Assembly: GCF_034675845.1 (NCBI RefSeq)
Contig: NZ_JAUCCU010000001.1
Coordinates: 1,860,001-1,924,000, forward strand
Direction: 5' to 3'
From: Castellaniella sp.
GTDB taxonomy: Bacteria > Pseudomonadota > Gammaproteobacteria > Burkholderiales > Burkholderiaceae_B
DNA: 64,000 bases
The position numbers and the translations under genes are program-made. Positions 26,724-35,824 of the stretch are shown piece after piece. The notes under the pieces are model-generated. The model saw only the letters and a program-made list of their open reading frames with translations, was not told the DNA's origin and ran no database searches. Numbering within the stretch: position 1 is the first letter of the stretch; each line of letters begins with the position of its first letter.

Positions 26724-27440
26724 ATGAGCCCCGCGACTGAAATTCCTGGCATTCAATCCCTGGAACGCGGGCTGGCCTTGTTCGATTTGCTGGCTCGCCA
26801 GGAGGCTCCGTGCGGGCTGTCGGATTTGGCGCGCCAGGCGGGCATGCACCGCGCCAAGGCTTATCGTTATCTGGTCAGTCTGGTGCGTGCCGGCTGGGTG
26901 CAGCAGGATGCTCATGGCAATTATGGCGTCGGGTCTGCCATGCAGACACTGGCCGTCACTTGGCTAAGCCGACAGGATGCGCTGCAACTGGCCAGAAACG
27001 CTGCTCGGGAACTGGCCCAGTCGCTGGGCCAGACCTGCTTTGTGTCTGTTTGGGGGCAGGCGGGGGCGACTGCCGTGCGGGTGTATCAGCCCGATCGGGC
27101 TGTGTCCGTGAGTGTGGCCGAAGGCGCGGTGCTGGGCCTGCAGTCCTCGGCCACCGGGCGTGTGTTCGCCACCTGGGGAAACACCCCATCGGCACCACTG
27201 CCGCTGGAGATGCAGCAGAAAATTCGCATGGATGGCTTGGCCGCCATCGAGGGCGAGCACGTATCCGGCATCAATGCCCTCAGCGCCCCGGTATTTGATG
27301 GCCAGGGCCGACTGGCACTGGCCTTGACCCTGGTGGGGCCGGCGTCATCCCTGCTGGCTGATGCCGACAGTCCGGCCGCTGCCGAATTATGGCAAGCCGC
27401 CCGCCGGATATCTGAAACGCTAGGTTGTCCGGGATTATGA
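26724..27440 (+). CDS. IclR family transcriptional regulator
   Basis: A 238-residue regulator with an N-terminal winged helix (IQSLERGLALFDLLA, then GLSDLARQAGMHRAKAYRYL) and a C-terminal ligand-binding domain (INALSAPVFDGQGRLALALTLVG). The start at MSPATE fits the family length; an ATG at 26691 would add 11 residues, and neither has a strong ribosome binding site. Divergent orientation makes hmgA its likely target, as IclR proteins often control homogentisate genes. It ends 6 bp inside the convergent cytochrome b561 gene. Confidence 0.92.
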   Translation: MSPATEIPGIQSLERGLALFDLLARQEAPCGLSDLARQAGMHRAKAYRYLVSLVRAGWVQQDAHGNYGVGSAMQTLAVTWLSRQDALQLARNAARELAQSLGQTCFVSVWGQAGATAVRVYQPDRAVSVSVAEGAVLGLQSSATGRVFATWGNTPSAPLPLEMQQKIRMDGLAAIEGEHVSGINALSAPVFDGQGRLALALTLVGPASSLLADADSPAAAELWQAARRISETLGCPGL

Positions 27441-27974
27441 GCGTGCCGGCAGCATGCGGCGTAGGGTGTTGTCGCGGCTGATGTAGTGGTGCTTCAGGGC
27501 CGCCAGGACGTGCAGGCCAATCAGGCCGTAGCCGATGTTGGCGATCAGCTTGTGGGCACCGATCACGCTGGTGGCCAGATCCTTGTTTTCAGTGGTCAGG
27601 GCCGGCAGCGGAATGCCCCAGATGCTCGGGCTGCCGCCAAAAGCACTAATGGCAAACCAGGCCAGCAGGGGCAGGCCGATCAGCATGGCATACAGCGCTA
27701 TATGCATGAGCTTCGCCAGCAGGTTTTCCCAGGGGGCCGGTGCCGGATAGATTGCAGGCGCATGCTGGAAGATACGGGCCACCAACCGGATGGCGGTCAG
27801 TGTCAGGATGGTCAGCCCGCAGGAAGAATGCAGCATCTTCATGGTGGCGTGGGTGCTGCTGTCCTTGGGAAAGAAGCCTTTTAATTCGGCCATGGCATAG
27901 ACCACGATGATCAAGAGCAGGGTCAACCAGTGCAGGCCGATGGACAGGCGGGAATATTGGCTAGGTGCGGACAT
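27435..27974 (-). CDS. Cytochrome b561 family protein
   Basis: A small diheme b-type membrane cytochrome of 179 residues with four hydrophobic helices. Histidines in the helices (for example GLHWL, MLHSSCG, LMHIALY, IGLHVLAALKHH) suit heme ligation. The family moves electrons between quinol and periplasmic acceptors. The start is set at MSAPSQYSRLS; an upstream frame from 28142 has no family content. It is the last gene of a minus-strand run and overlaps the IclR gene by 6 bp. Confidence 0.92.
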   Translation of the reverse strand: MSAPSQYSRLSIGLHWLTLLLIIVVYAMAELKGFFPKDSSTHATMKMLHSSCGLTILTLTAIRLVARIFQHAPAIYPAPAPWENLLAKLMHIALYAMLIGLPLLAWFAISAFGGSPSIWGIPLPALTTENKDLATSVIGAHKLIANIGYGLIGLHVLAALKHHYISRDNTLRRMLPARS

Positions 27975-28104
27975 GAAAGTCTTCCTGGATACGTCGGGGA
28001 ATGAAAATCCTGCCATCATTGCCCACCAAGCATGAACCGTAGATGAATGGCCTGGTGCGCTGTGTTGGCAGGCCACGAAGACCACGCCGTTGGAACGACT
28101 CGTT

Positions 28105-28698
28105 TCAGGCGCGCAGCCATCCCTTGCGGATGGGCCAGGCAAAGACCAGACGGTAGGGGATCTCGATCAGGCTGCGCAAGCCCGGCACCAGTTGTCGACG
28201 CAAGGGCAGGCACAGCAGGGCGGCCAGGATCGCATTCAGCGCAGCCCCCGCCATGTCCAGGGGCCAGTGGACGCCCATGTAGATCCGTGCCCAGGCCACG
28301 GGCAGCCCCAGCAAGGCAAGCAGGCAGGCTGCACGCCGCCGCGCCGGATGCAGCCATAGGCCGGCACACAGCGCCCAGATGAAGCTCAGGTGGTTGCTGG
28401 GAAATGACGCGGTGGGCTTGTGGGGCATGTACTGGTGGCCGATGCCGACGACAAAAGGCCGAGGGTGAAACCAGAATTTTGCGATCAGCCAGGACAGCAG
28501 CATGGCGACCGCCGCAGTCAGCACGGCCTGAACCAGCGCATCACGCCCTGCCGCGTCAGCGCGCAGCCAGTTCAGGCCCAGGTATAGCGGGAACACATAC
28601 ACCAGGCCATTGGCCAGCCAGCGTCCCAGCAGCAATCCAAGGGTGCTGGGGTCGGTGGCATTGATCCACAGAAACAGGGTCTGGTTCAGGTGTTCCAT
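28105..28698 (-). CDS. PAP2 family phosphatase, undecaprenyl-pyrophosphatase type
   Basis: A membrane-embedded acid phosphatase of the PAP2 superfamily, 197 residues. The three motifs are seen: KFWFHPRP, PSNH and RIYMGVHWPLD, with hydrophobic helices between. The BcrC-like group dephosphorylates undecaprenyl pyrophosphate to recycle the cell-wall carrier, but other lipid substrates are possible. The start is placed at MEHLNQTLFLW. 130 bp separates it from the cytochrome gene. Confidence 0.87.
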   Translation of the reverse strand: MEHLNQTLFLWINATDPSTLGLLLGRWLANGLVYVFPLYLGLNWLRADAAGRDALVQAVLTAAVAMLLSWLIAKFWFHPRPFVVGIGHQYMPHKPTASFPSNHLSFIWALCAGLWLHPARRRAACLLALLGLPVAWARIYMGVHWPLDMAGAALNAILAALLCLPLRRQLVPGLRSLIEIPYRLVFAWPIRKGWLRA

Positions 28699-28816
28699 CG
28701 TAGTCGGCGGCGGCGGGCGAAAAGCGCAGCATAGCACTGTCTGCGGGCATCCAATGTCCTGCACGCCGGGCCTTTTTCCTGGGCTTGCAGGCAGGGCATT
28801 GGGGGCCGTGCCGTCC

Positions 28817-30193
28817 TTAACGGGCGTGGCCCGTGCCGGCGGAAAATACGGAAGGCTTTTCCGGTGTGCCGCGCTTGATGTGATTGAACAGCAAGTTCAA
28901 TGTGATCGCCATGATGGCCGCAGAGCTGATGCCGGAATGGAAAATCGTGGACACCCAGGCCGGGAATTGGCTGTAGAACTCGGGGGCGGCAATCGGGATC
29001 ATGCCGAAACCCACCGAAGTCGCAACGATGATGAGGTTCATATTGTCTTCGTAATCGACCTTGGCCAGGGTGCGGATGCCACTGGCGGCCACTGTGCCGA
29101 ACAGCACCAGTCCAGCGCCGCCCAGCACTGCCGCCGGTACGGTGGCAATCAGGCGGCCCATCACCGGCAACAGGCCCAGCACCAGCAAAATAATGCCGCT
29201 GGCGGCCACGACGAAGCGACTTTTTACGCCGGTCACGGCGACCAGACCGACATTTTGCGCGAAAGCGCTTTGGGTAAACGAGCCAAAGATCGGCGCCACC
29301 ACGCTGGACAGCATGTCGGCACGCAGCCCATCGCCCAGTCGGCGGGAGTCAATCGGTGTTTTGATGATATCGCCGACCGCCAGAATGTCGGCGGATGTCT
29401 CCACCAGGACCACCAGAATCACGATGAACATCGACAGGATGGCGGCCGGGTGAAACTCGGGCAGGCCAAAGTGAAAAATAGTGGGCAGGGCGACAGTGGG
29501 ACCATTGAACAGCTGGGAAAAATCTGTAAGACCGGCTCCCCAGGCAATCAGGGTGCCCAGCACCATGGCCAGCAAGATCGACAGGCGCGAGATGGTGGCA
29601 TTGCCCAGCTTGCTGAGCAGCAATACGATCAGCAGGGTAACGGCAGCCAATCCGATGTTTGCCGTGCTGCCAAAATCTGCCGCCTTGGCATTGCCGCCCA
29701 TGGACCAGTGGGCGGCAACCGGCATCAGCGACAGGCCGATGGTGGTAATCACCGATCCCGTCACCAGCGGTGGGAAAAACCGGATGATTTTTGAAAAGAC
29801 CGGGGTGATCAACAGGCCCAGCAATGATGCCATCATGACTGCGCCAAACACGGAAGGCAGATCGCCCCCTGAACTCAGAATGGCCAATATGGTGGCCACG
29901 CTGGCAAAGGAAACCCCTTGCACCAGGGGCAGCTGACAGCCAAAAAAAGGAATGCCCACGGTCTGAACCAGGGTCGCCAGACCGCCCATGAACAAGCAGG
30001 AAGCAATCAGAATGCCGATTTCGGTGGAGCCCAACCCCGCTGCCTGCCCGACGATCAAGGGCACTGCAATAATGCCGCCATACATGGTCAGTACATGTTG
30101 CAATCCGTATAGCACATTGGCGGGCAGTCCCAGACGTTCGTCCTCTGGGCGTTGAAAGCGTGAGCGGTATTGGGTGTTCAAGGCAGTCTCCAT
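28817..30193 (-). CDS. NCS2 family purine (xanthine/urate type) permease
   Basis: A 458-residue, about 14-helix transporter of the nucleobase-ascorbate family. The family signature is around GVKSRFVVAASG and the substrate motif is near VETSADILAVGD. Close homologues carry xanthine or urate by proton symport; uracil carriers differ at these spots. CAGGATG with AGGA just ahead of the ATG serves as ribosome binding site. No purine catabolic gene is in the window, so the specificity is inferred only from family resemblance. Confidence 0.9.
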   Translation of the reverse strand: METALNTQYRSRFQRPEDERLGLPANVLYGLQHVLTMYGGIIAVPLIVGQAAGLGSTEIGILIASCLFMGGLATLVQTVGIPFFGCQLPLVQGVSFASVATILAILSSGGDLPSVFGAVMMASLLGLLITPVFSKIIRFFPPLVTGSVITTIGLSLMPVAAHWSMGGNAKAADFGSTANIGLAAVTLLIVLLLSKLGNATISRLSILLAMVLGTLIAWGAGLTDFSQLFNGPTVALPTIFHFGLPEFHPAAILSMFIVILVVLVETSADILAVGDIIKTPIDSRRLGDGLRADMLSSVVAPIFGSFTQSAFAQNVGLVAVTGVKSRFVVAASGIILLVLGLLPVMGRLIATVPAAVLGGAGLVLFGTVAASGIRTLAKVDYEDNMNLIIVATSVGFGMIPIAAPEFYSQFPAWVSTIFHSGISSAAIMAITLNLLFNHIKRGTPEKPSVFSAGTGHAR

Positions 30194-30532
30194 CCTGATA
30201 TGTCGCCGGGGCCGCCGGTCAAAAAGAGGGGCGCCCGACGAGGGGCTTCAGTGCAGCTTGGCCGTGTGGGACGGTTGACTGGGGGCAGAGACCTAGTCGA
30301 TGTCGTCTCAGGTTGGCTGCTGGGTCAGCCTGTCCTCGGCTCTGGGGGTTATTGTGAGCCCTGTCGGGATATTTGAGGTACAGGTCCAGTCATAGCCTTT
30401 ATCTGGATTTTCTTATACCAAATAAAGTCCATAGGTATTTTTGCTGGGTTTTTTAATTCCATAATCCTCTGCGGCAGTGACAAAATAATGTCACCATGCA
30501 AGTTTCGATCCCATTGAATATTTGGTTTGTGC
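30194..30532. other. Divergent promoter region of the purine permease and the GGDEF gene
   Basis: 339 bp without a gene. On the permease side the leader is GC-rich and has small hairpins such as GGCTG/CAGCC at 30315-30330, but I could not match it to a known purine or xanthine riboswitch. The GGDEF side, 30380-30530, is AT-rich and probably holds its promoter; a -10/-35 pair cannot be fixed with confidence. Confidence 0.5.
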
Positions 30533-32029
30533 ATGCAATATCCTGCCCCTGTTGACTCGCTATCCGCCGCTCTGGACACTCGTGATCTGGATCTCTTCGA
30601 GTCATCTCCCATGGCCTGCTGGCTGGAAGACTACAGCGCGCTTTTTGAGCGTTTTCAGCAGTGGCGGGCCGATGGCATCCAGGATCTTCGCGCCTGGCTG
30701 CAACAGGATCGTCGGCGCTTGACCGAGTGTGCTGACTTGATCCGGGTGCTGCGGGTCAATCGCCGGGTGCTTGAACTCTATCAGGCTGAAACCCTCGAAC
30801 AGTTGTTGGCGCACTTGAGCAGTGTCTTTCGCGACGACATGCTGGACGGACTTCTGCAGGAACTCGATCAGCTATGGCAGGGCAAGTCAGAATTCCAGAG
30901 CCTGACCGTCAATTATGCTTTGACGGGGCAGAGCCTCGACTTATCGCTGAAGGGTGTGGTGTTGGCGTCCGCTCAACGGCCATGGGATCGGGTGCTCGTC
31001 ACCATGGAGGACATCACCGGGCTTCAGGCGTTGCGCCGCCAGGCCCAGGAAAGCGCCCGCGACGCCCGCGAGTTCTTTGAACAGGCCCCCGTGTCCTTGT
31101 GGGTAGAGGACTTCAGCGCGATCCGGGTGCTGTTTGACGAACTGCGGCATCGGGGGGTCACAAATTTCCGCACGTTTCTGGATGTGCATCCGGATTTTGT
31201 TGGCCGCTGCCTGCAGGAACTCCGGGTGTTGGACGTCAACCGCTATACCCTCAAGCTATTCCAGGCGATTTCGCAGGAAGATTTGCTGGATCACCTCGAC
31301 GAGGTGCTCACCCACGAAGCCTACGCATCATTTGCCGAGCAGTTGATCGACCTGTGGGATGGGCGTTTGCAACACCAGCGCGAGGTACAGAACAACTCAC
31401 TGAGAGGCGATAAGCTGTACCTGCACCTGCAACTGTCGGTATTCCGGGGCTGTGAGCAGGACTGGTCCAAGGTCCTGATCTCGCTGACGGATATTACTGC
31501 GCGTAAAAAGGCCGAGGCATATCTTGAATACCTGGGCCAGCACGATATCCTGACCCAACTGAAAAATCGGTCTTATTTTGTCGACGAGCTGGCGCGTCAG
31601 ACCCGCAAGCGCACCGCCCCCATTGCGTTGATTGCCCTGGACATCAATAACCTGAAATACACAAATGACTCGTCGGGCCATGCCGCAGGCGATGATTTGC
31701 TGCGCCGCTTTGGCGAGGTCCTGTCGAAGGCTGTCGATGCGCCCGGCATCGCGGCCCGCATTGGCGGGGACGAGTTCATGGTGCTACTGCCAGGCAAGGA
31801 CCTGGAACTCGCCCAGGGCCTCTTGAATGATATCCGCGCCCTGATTGATCTGAACAACCAGTATTACAGCAATAACCACGCCTTGAGCGTATCGGCAGGC
31901 CTGGCTGTATGCCAAGATGTGGCGGAGCTGGAACACGCGATGCGGCAGGCGGACCAGGCCATGTATGCCGATAAGCAGGCGTACTACCTGGCTAACCGCC
32001 GCCGCGAGACCGACTCTACTGGATCGTGA
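30533..32029 (+). CDS. Diguanylate cyclase with two tandem PAS-like sensor domains
   Basis: Makes the second messenger c-di-GMP. The C-terminal GGDEF domain has an intact active site RIGGDEFMVLL at about residues 411-415. Ahead of it are two repeated PAS-like modules: residues about 27-155 begin SPMACWLEDYSAL and residues about 180-310 begin APVSLWVEDFSAI; both continue with LRVLRVNRR or LRVLDVNRY. There is no membrane segment, so it is a cytoplasmic sensor. A TTG at 30527 is possible but ATG 30533 fits. It overlaps the convergent next gene by 14 bp. Confidence 0.92.
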   Translation: MQYPAPVDSLSAALDTRDLDLFESSPMACWLEDYSALFERFQQWRADGIQDLRAWLQQDRRRLTECADLIRVLRVNRRVLELYQAETLEQLLAHLSSVFRDDMLDGLLQELDQLWQGKSEFQSLTVNYALTGQSLDLSLKGVVLASAQRPWDRVLVTMEDITGLQALRRQAQESARDAREFFEQAPVSLWVEDFSAIRVLFDELRHRGVTNFRTFLDVHPDFVGRCLQELRVLDVNRYTLKLFQAISQEDLLDHLDEVLTHEAYASFAEQLIDLWDGRLQHQREVQNNSLRGDKLYLHLQLSVFRGCEQDWSKVLISLTDITARKKAEAYLEYLGQHDILTQLKNRSYFVDELARQTRKRTAPIALIALDINNLKYTNDSSGHAAGDDLLRRFGEVLSKAVDAPGIAARIGGDEFMVLLPGKDLELAQGLLNDIRALIDLNNQYYSNNHALSVSAGLAVCQDVAELEHAMRQADQAMYADKQAYYLANRRRETDSTGS

Positions 32030-32615
32030 TCAAGCCCGGCTGGTCAGCGGACTCCAGGATGCGGCGCACGCGATCCTGCCAAACTCGGCCGAATTCCTGT
32101 TTTTGTGTATCGTTGGCCTGACCGGACAAGATTTGTTGCAGCAAGGGCATGGCATTAGGGGCGGACGGCACCGCCTGGGCGCTGTACGAGACAGCTACGC
32201 TGGCACCCGTGTCGCGACGGGTAAAGCGGATTTCGCCCGGTAGGCTTTGGTTGAAACGCAACAGATTGCGACGGTCGTGCTGTCCTGCCAGCCCCTTGAA
32301 GCCCGTGTCCGTGGTTGAGCCCGTCACCAGGCTGACGACATTGGCGATCACGCCTGTGACACCATTGGTGGCGCTGTCCGCGAACTCCACCAACACATTG
32401 CCGCGCTCGGGGATAGAGTCCGGATAGAGCGCCTGCAGGCCTTTGACGGTCATCAGCCAGGCACCGGCCACGGTGGGGCAGGAATGCCCGGCCAGACGCA
32501 CGGCGTCTTCATAGCCGTACTCGATCTGACCATCATCGGACACACCCAGCAATTGGGCCAGTGGGTCATGCAGGGTGATGCGAGGTGCTTGCGTGAAAAA
32601 TTCGGGAAACGACAT
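32016..32615 (-). CDS. FmdE-like small protein of unknown role
   Basis: A 199-residue protein. The segment LAGHSCPTVAGAWLM with GHSCP at residues 43-47 resembles the metal-binding GHxCPG motif of the formylmethanofuran dehydrogenase subunit E (FmdE) superfamily, and the following region up to GFKGLAG is also family-like. No methanofuran pathway is expected here, so the true role is unknown. No signal peptide or membrane segment is visible. It overlaps the 3' end of the GGDEF gene and stands alone on its strand. Confidence 0.7.
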   Translation of the reverse strand: MSFPEFFTQAPRITLHDPLAQLLGVSDDGQIEYGYEDAVRLAGHSCPTVAGAWLMTVKGLQALYPDSIPERGNVLVEFADSATNGVTGVIANVVSLVTGSTTDTGFKGLAGQHDRRNLLRFNQSLPGEIRFTRRDTGASVAVSYSAQAVPSAPNAMPLLQQILSGQANDTQKQEFGRVWQDRVRRILESADQPGLITIQ

Positions 32616-32916
32616 AATGGATGCTCCTGATGAAACTGCTTAGTCTTTAGTTTAGGCAGGCTGTCGTTGTCGTGTTGATCTGAATGCTTTAGGCATTGAT
32701 AAGCATCAATGACAGCGAGTCGATTGTGAGTTCCCGGATTTTGTCCTTGCTGTGACCGTGGTTCCTGCTGCCGCTGGCCCGGCAAATGTCCCCATAGCGC
32801 CCGTGGCGGGATACAGACCATGGCGGGAATGCGTGTAAGATTGACCGATACTGGTCGGTTGGGTTTGTCGATGAAGCCCCGCTGGCTTCAATTTCATCGA
32901 TCCCCGGAGGACTGCA
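32616..32916. other. Divergent region between the FmdE-like gene and acnA
   Basis: 301 bp without a gene. It has a small palindrome ACCGATACTGGTCGGT at about 32843-32858 and a GAAGCC/GGCTTC hairpin at 32873-32889 shortly before the acnA ribosome binding site CCGGAGGA at 32904-32911. These may act in acnA control but no known class is recognised. Confidence 0.5.
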
Positions 32917-35592
32917 ATGGCTCATCCCAATAGTTTCGGCGCGCGAGCAACCCTGGATGTGGGGGGGAAACCCTACAGCATCTATAAATTGGGTGCCCTG
33001 AAGGACCACGGCCTGGATCCTTCCCGCCTGCCGTACGGGCTGAAGATTCTGCTGGAAAACCTGCTGCGTACCGAAGACGGTGGCGATGTCACCGCCGATG
33101 ATATCCGTGCGCTGGCATCCTGGGACCCAGACGCCCAGCCCAACCGCGAAATCTCCTTCACCCCGGCACGCGTGATTTTGCAGGATTTCACCGGGGTGCC
33201 TGCGGTGGTGGATCTGGCCGCCATGCGCGAGGCCATGCAGACCCTGGGGGGCAATCCCGGACGCATCAATCCCCTGGCGCCCGTGGAACTCGTCATTGAT
33301 CACTCCGTGATCGTGGATGATTTTGGCCACAACGATTCCTATCGTCGTAACGTCGAAATCGAATACCAACGCAACGTCGAGCGCTATAAGTTCCTGCGCT
33401 GGGGCCAGACCGCCTTTGATGATTTCCGGGTAGTGCCGCCCAGCACCGGCATTGTCCACCAGGTCAACCTCGAACACCTGGCGCGGGGGGTCTTTACCCG
33501 CCAGGTCAATGGCCAGACCGAAGCCTATCCCGACACCTGTGTGGGTACCGACTCCCACACACCCATGGTCAATGGCCTGGGGGTGGTGGCCTGGGGGGTA
33601 GGCGGCATCGAGGCCGAGGCCGCCATGCTGGGCCAACCGATTTCCATGCTGATTCCGCGTGTGGTGGGCTTTAAGCTATCCGGCGCGCTGCCCGAGGGCA
33701 CTACCGCCACCGATCTGGTACTGACCATCACCGACATGCTGCGCCAGCACGGCGTCGTGGGTAAGTTCGTCGAATTCTACGGTTCCGGCGTCGCGGCTGT
33801 GCCGTTGGCCAACCGCGCCACCATCGGCAACATGAGCCCGGAATACGGCTCCACCATCTCGATTTTCCCCATCGACGACGAAACCCTCAGCTACATGCGC
33901 TTTACGGGTCGCTCCGACGAGCAGGTCGCCTTGGTCGAAAGCTATGCCAAGGCCCAGGGCCTGTGGCACGATCCGGATCACGAACCCGTCTACTCCGAAC
34001 GCCTGGAACTCGATCTGGGCACCGTGGTGCCCTCCATCGCTGGCCCCAAACGCCCCCAGGATCGTATCCTGCTGTCCGAATCCCTGCCGTCTTTCCGCAA
34101 ATCCCTGGCGGCCTTGCCGGGTTCGCCCACTTCCAACCCGGCCCCCGTGCATATGCCGGGCGGGATCGATTTCGAGATCGACCACGGCGCCGTGGCGATT
34201 GCCGCCATCACTTCATGTACCAACACCTCCAATCCGGCCGTCATGATGGCCGCCGGCCTGTTGGCCAAAAAAGCCGTCGAACGCGGCTTGCACCGCAAAC
34301 CCTGGGTCAAGACCTCCCTGGCGCCCGGCTCCCGCGTGGTTACCGACTACTACGAAAAATCCGGCCTGATGAAATACCTGGAGGCCCTGGGCTTCAATCT
34401 GGTGGGTTATGGCTGCACTACCTGCATCGGTAACTCTGGCCCCTTGATCCCCGAAGTCTCCGAAGCCGTGCGCGCCAACGATCTGGCGGTCACTTCGGTG
34501 TTGTCCGGCAACCGCAACTTCGAAGGCCGCATCCACTCCGAAGTCAAAATGAACTACCTGATGTCGCCGCCGCTGGTCGTGGCCTACGCGCTGGCCGGGT
34601 CCATGGACTTCGATCTGTATAAAACCCCGCTGGGTCAGGATCAACAGGGCCAGGACGTTTATTTGCGCGATATCTGGCCCACCAGCAAAGAAATCCAGGA
34701 CGTCATCCAGTCCTCGATCACAGCCGATATGTACAAAAAAGGCTACTCCGACGTCTTCGCCGGTACCGACGCCTGGAAGGACCTGCCCACCCCCGAAGGC
34801 AACCTATACCGCTGGGACGACACCTCCACCTACGTGCGCAACCCGCCGTATTTTGTGGGCATGCGCCGGGACCCGGACCCCGTGCACGATATCCGGGACG
34901 CCCGCGTCCTGGCAAAGCTGGGCGACTCCGTCACCACTGACCATATCAGCCCGGCCGGCTCCATCGCCAAAGACTCGCCTGCCGCGCAATACCTGCAGTC
35001 CCAGGGCGTCCTGCCCAAGGACTTCAACTCCTATGGCTCGCGCCGTGGCAACCACGAAGTCATGATTCGCGGCACCTTCGCCAACGTGCGGCTGCGCAAC
35101 CAGATCGCCCCCGACACCGAGGGCGGCTGGACGCGCGATTTCACACAAGACGGTGCCCCAGTCGCCACCATTTTCGATGCCTCCCAGAACTACCAGAAGG
35201 CCGGGATTCCGCTGGTCATCCTGGCCGGTAAGGAATACGGCTCCGGTTCCTCGCGCGACTGGGCAGCCAAGGGCACGGTACTGTTGGGCGTACGGGCCGT
35301 CATCGCCGAATCCTACGAGCGCATCCACCGTTCCAATCTGATCGGCATGGGGGTCCTGCCACTGCAGTTCCCCGAAGGCAAGAACGCCGATTCCCTGGGC
35401 CTGCGCGGCAAGGAAACCTTCGAAATCACCGGCATCGAAGCTTTCAATGACGGCAAGACCCCGACAACCGTGCGCGTCAAGGCCGGCGACGTGGAGTTCG
35501 ATGCCCTGGTCCGCATCGACACCCCCAGCGAAGCCGCCTACTACCGCCATGGCGGGATTCTGCAATACGCCATCCGGCAACTGCTGAACTAA
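32917..35592 (+). CDS. acnA: Aconitate hydratase A
   Basis: Interconverts citrate and isocitrate in the TCA cycle and holds a [4Fe-4S] cluster. It has 891 residues, the usual length. Cluster cysteines are Cys434 in TSCTNTSNP and Cys500 and Cys503 in GCTTCIGNSG. The C-terminal swivel domain carries GKEYGSGSSRDWAAKG. A CGGAGGA lies six bases before the ATG. It stands alone and ends 25 bp before a strong terminator. An iron-dependent RNA-binding role is known for this family but cannot be read here. Confidence 0.98.
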   Translation: MAHPNSFGARATLDVGGKPYSIYKLGALKDHGLDPSRLPYGLKILLENLLRTEDGGDVTADDIRALASWDPDAQPNREISFTPARVILQDFTGVPAVVDLAAMREAMQTLGGNPGRINPLAPVELVIDHSVIVDDFGHNDSYRRNVEIEYQRNVERYKFLRWGQTAFDDFRVVPPSTGIVHQVNLEHLARGVFTRQVNGQTEAYPDTCVGTDSHTPMVNGLGVVAWGVGGIEAEAAMLGQPISMLIPRVVGFKLSGALPEGTTATDLVLTITDMLRQHGVVGKFVEFYGSGVAAVPLANRATIGNMSPEYGSTISIFPIDDETLSYMRFTGRSDEQVALVESYAKAQGLWHDPDHEPVYSERLELDLGTVVPSIAGPKRPQDRILLSESLPSFRKSLAALPGSPTSNPAPVHMPGGIDFEIDHGAVAIAAITSCTNTSNPAVMMAAGLLAKKAVERGLHRKPWVKTSLAPGSRVVTDYYEKSGLMKYLEALGFNLVGYGCTTCIGNSGPLIPEVSEAVRANDLAVTSVLSGNRNFEGRIHSEVKMNYLMSPPLVVAYALAGSMDFDLYKTPLGQDQQGQDVYLRDIWPTSKEIQDVIQSSITADMYKKGYSDVFAGTDAWKDLPTPEGNLYRWDDTSTYVRNPPYFVGMRRDPDPVHDIRDARVLAKLGDSVTTDHISPAGSIAKDSPAAQYLQSQGVLPKDFNSYGSRRGNHEVMIRGTFANVRLRNQIAPDTEGGWTRDFTQDGAPVATIFDASQNYQKAGIPLVILAGKEYGSGSSRDWAAKGTVLLGVRAVIAESYERIHRSNLIGMGVLPLQFPEGKNADSLGLRGKETFEITGIEAFNDGKTPTTVRVKAGDVEFDALVRIDTPSEAAYYRHGGILQYAIRQLLN

Positions 35593-35617
35593 GCCACCCG
35601 CGCACCCGCGCTGCCAC

Positions 35618-35650
35618 AGACAACAGGCCCCTTGATGGGGCCTGTTGTCT
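35618..35650 (+). terminator. Strong terminator after acnA
   Basis: A 14-bp perfect stem AGACAACAGGCCCC/GGGGCCTGTTGTCT with a 5-nt loop, followed by TTTCAG. It starts 25 bp after the acnA stop. Confidence 0.85.
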
Positions 35651-35702
35651 TTCAGATGGTGCCTGTGTAATGCCAAGAAGCTGCAATGTCACGATGCTGT
35701 GG

Positions 35703-35790
35703 ATACAGCAATACAGCAATACAGCAATACAGCAATACAGCAATACAGCAATACAGCAATGCAGCAATACAGCAATGCAGCAATGCAGCT
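35703..35790. repeat. 8-bp microsatellite, eleven units
   Basis: Seven perfect copies of ATACAGCA run from 35703 to 35758, followed by four copies that mix ATGCAGCA and ATACAGCA, 88 bp in all. Eight is not a multiple of three. It lies in a non-coding gap after acnA, so unit changes would alter spacing only. Confidence 0.95.
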
Positions 35791-35824
35791 ATGCCAAAAC
35801 GCTCGCATAAGCCTGACGGCAGCC

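Noticed and set aside
32689..33636. Long minus-strand frame over the acnA start
   Set aside because: Antisense to aconitase, covers its ribosome binding site, no domain.
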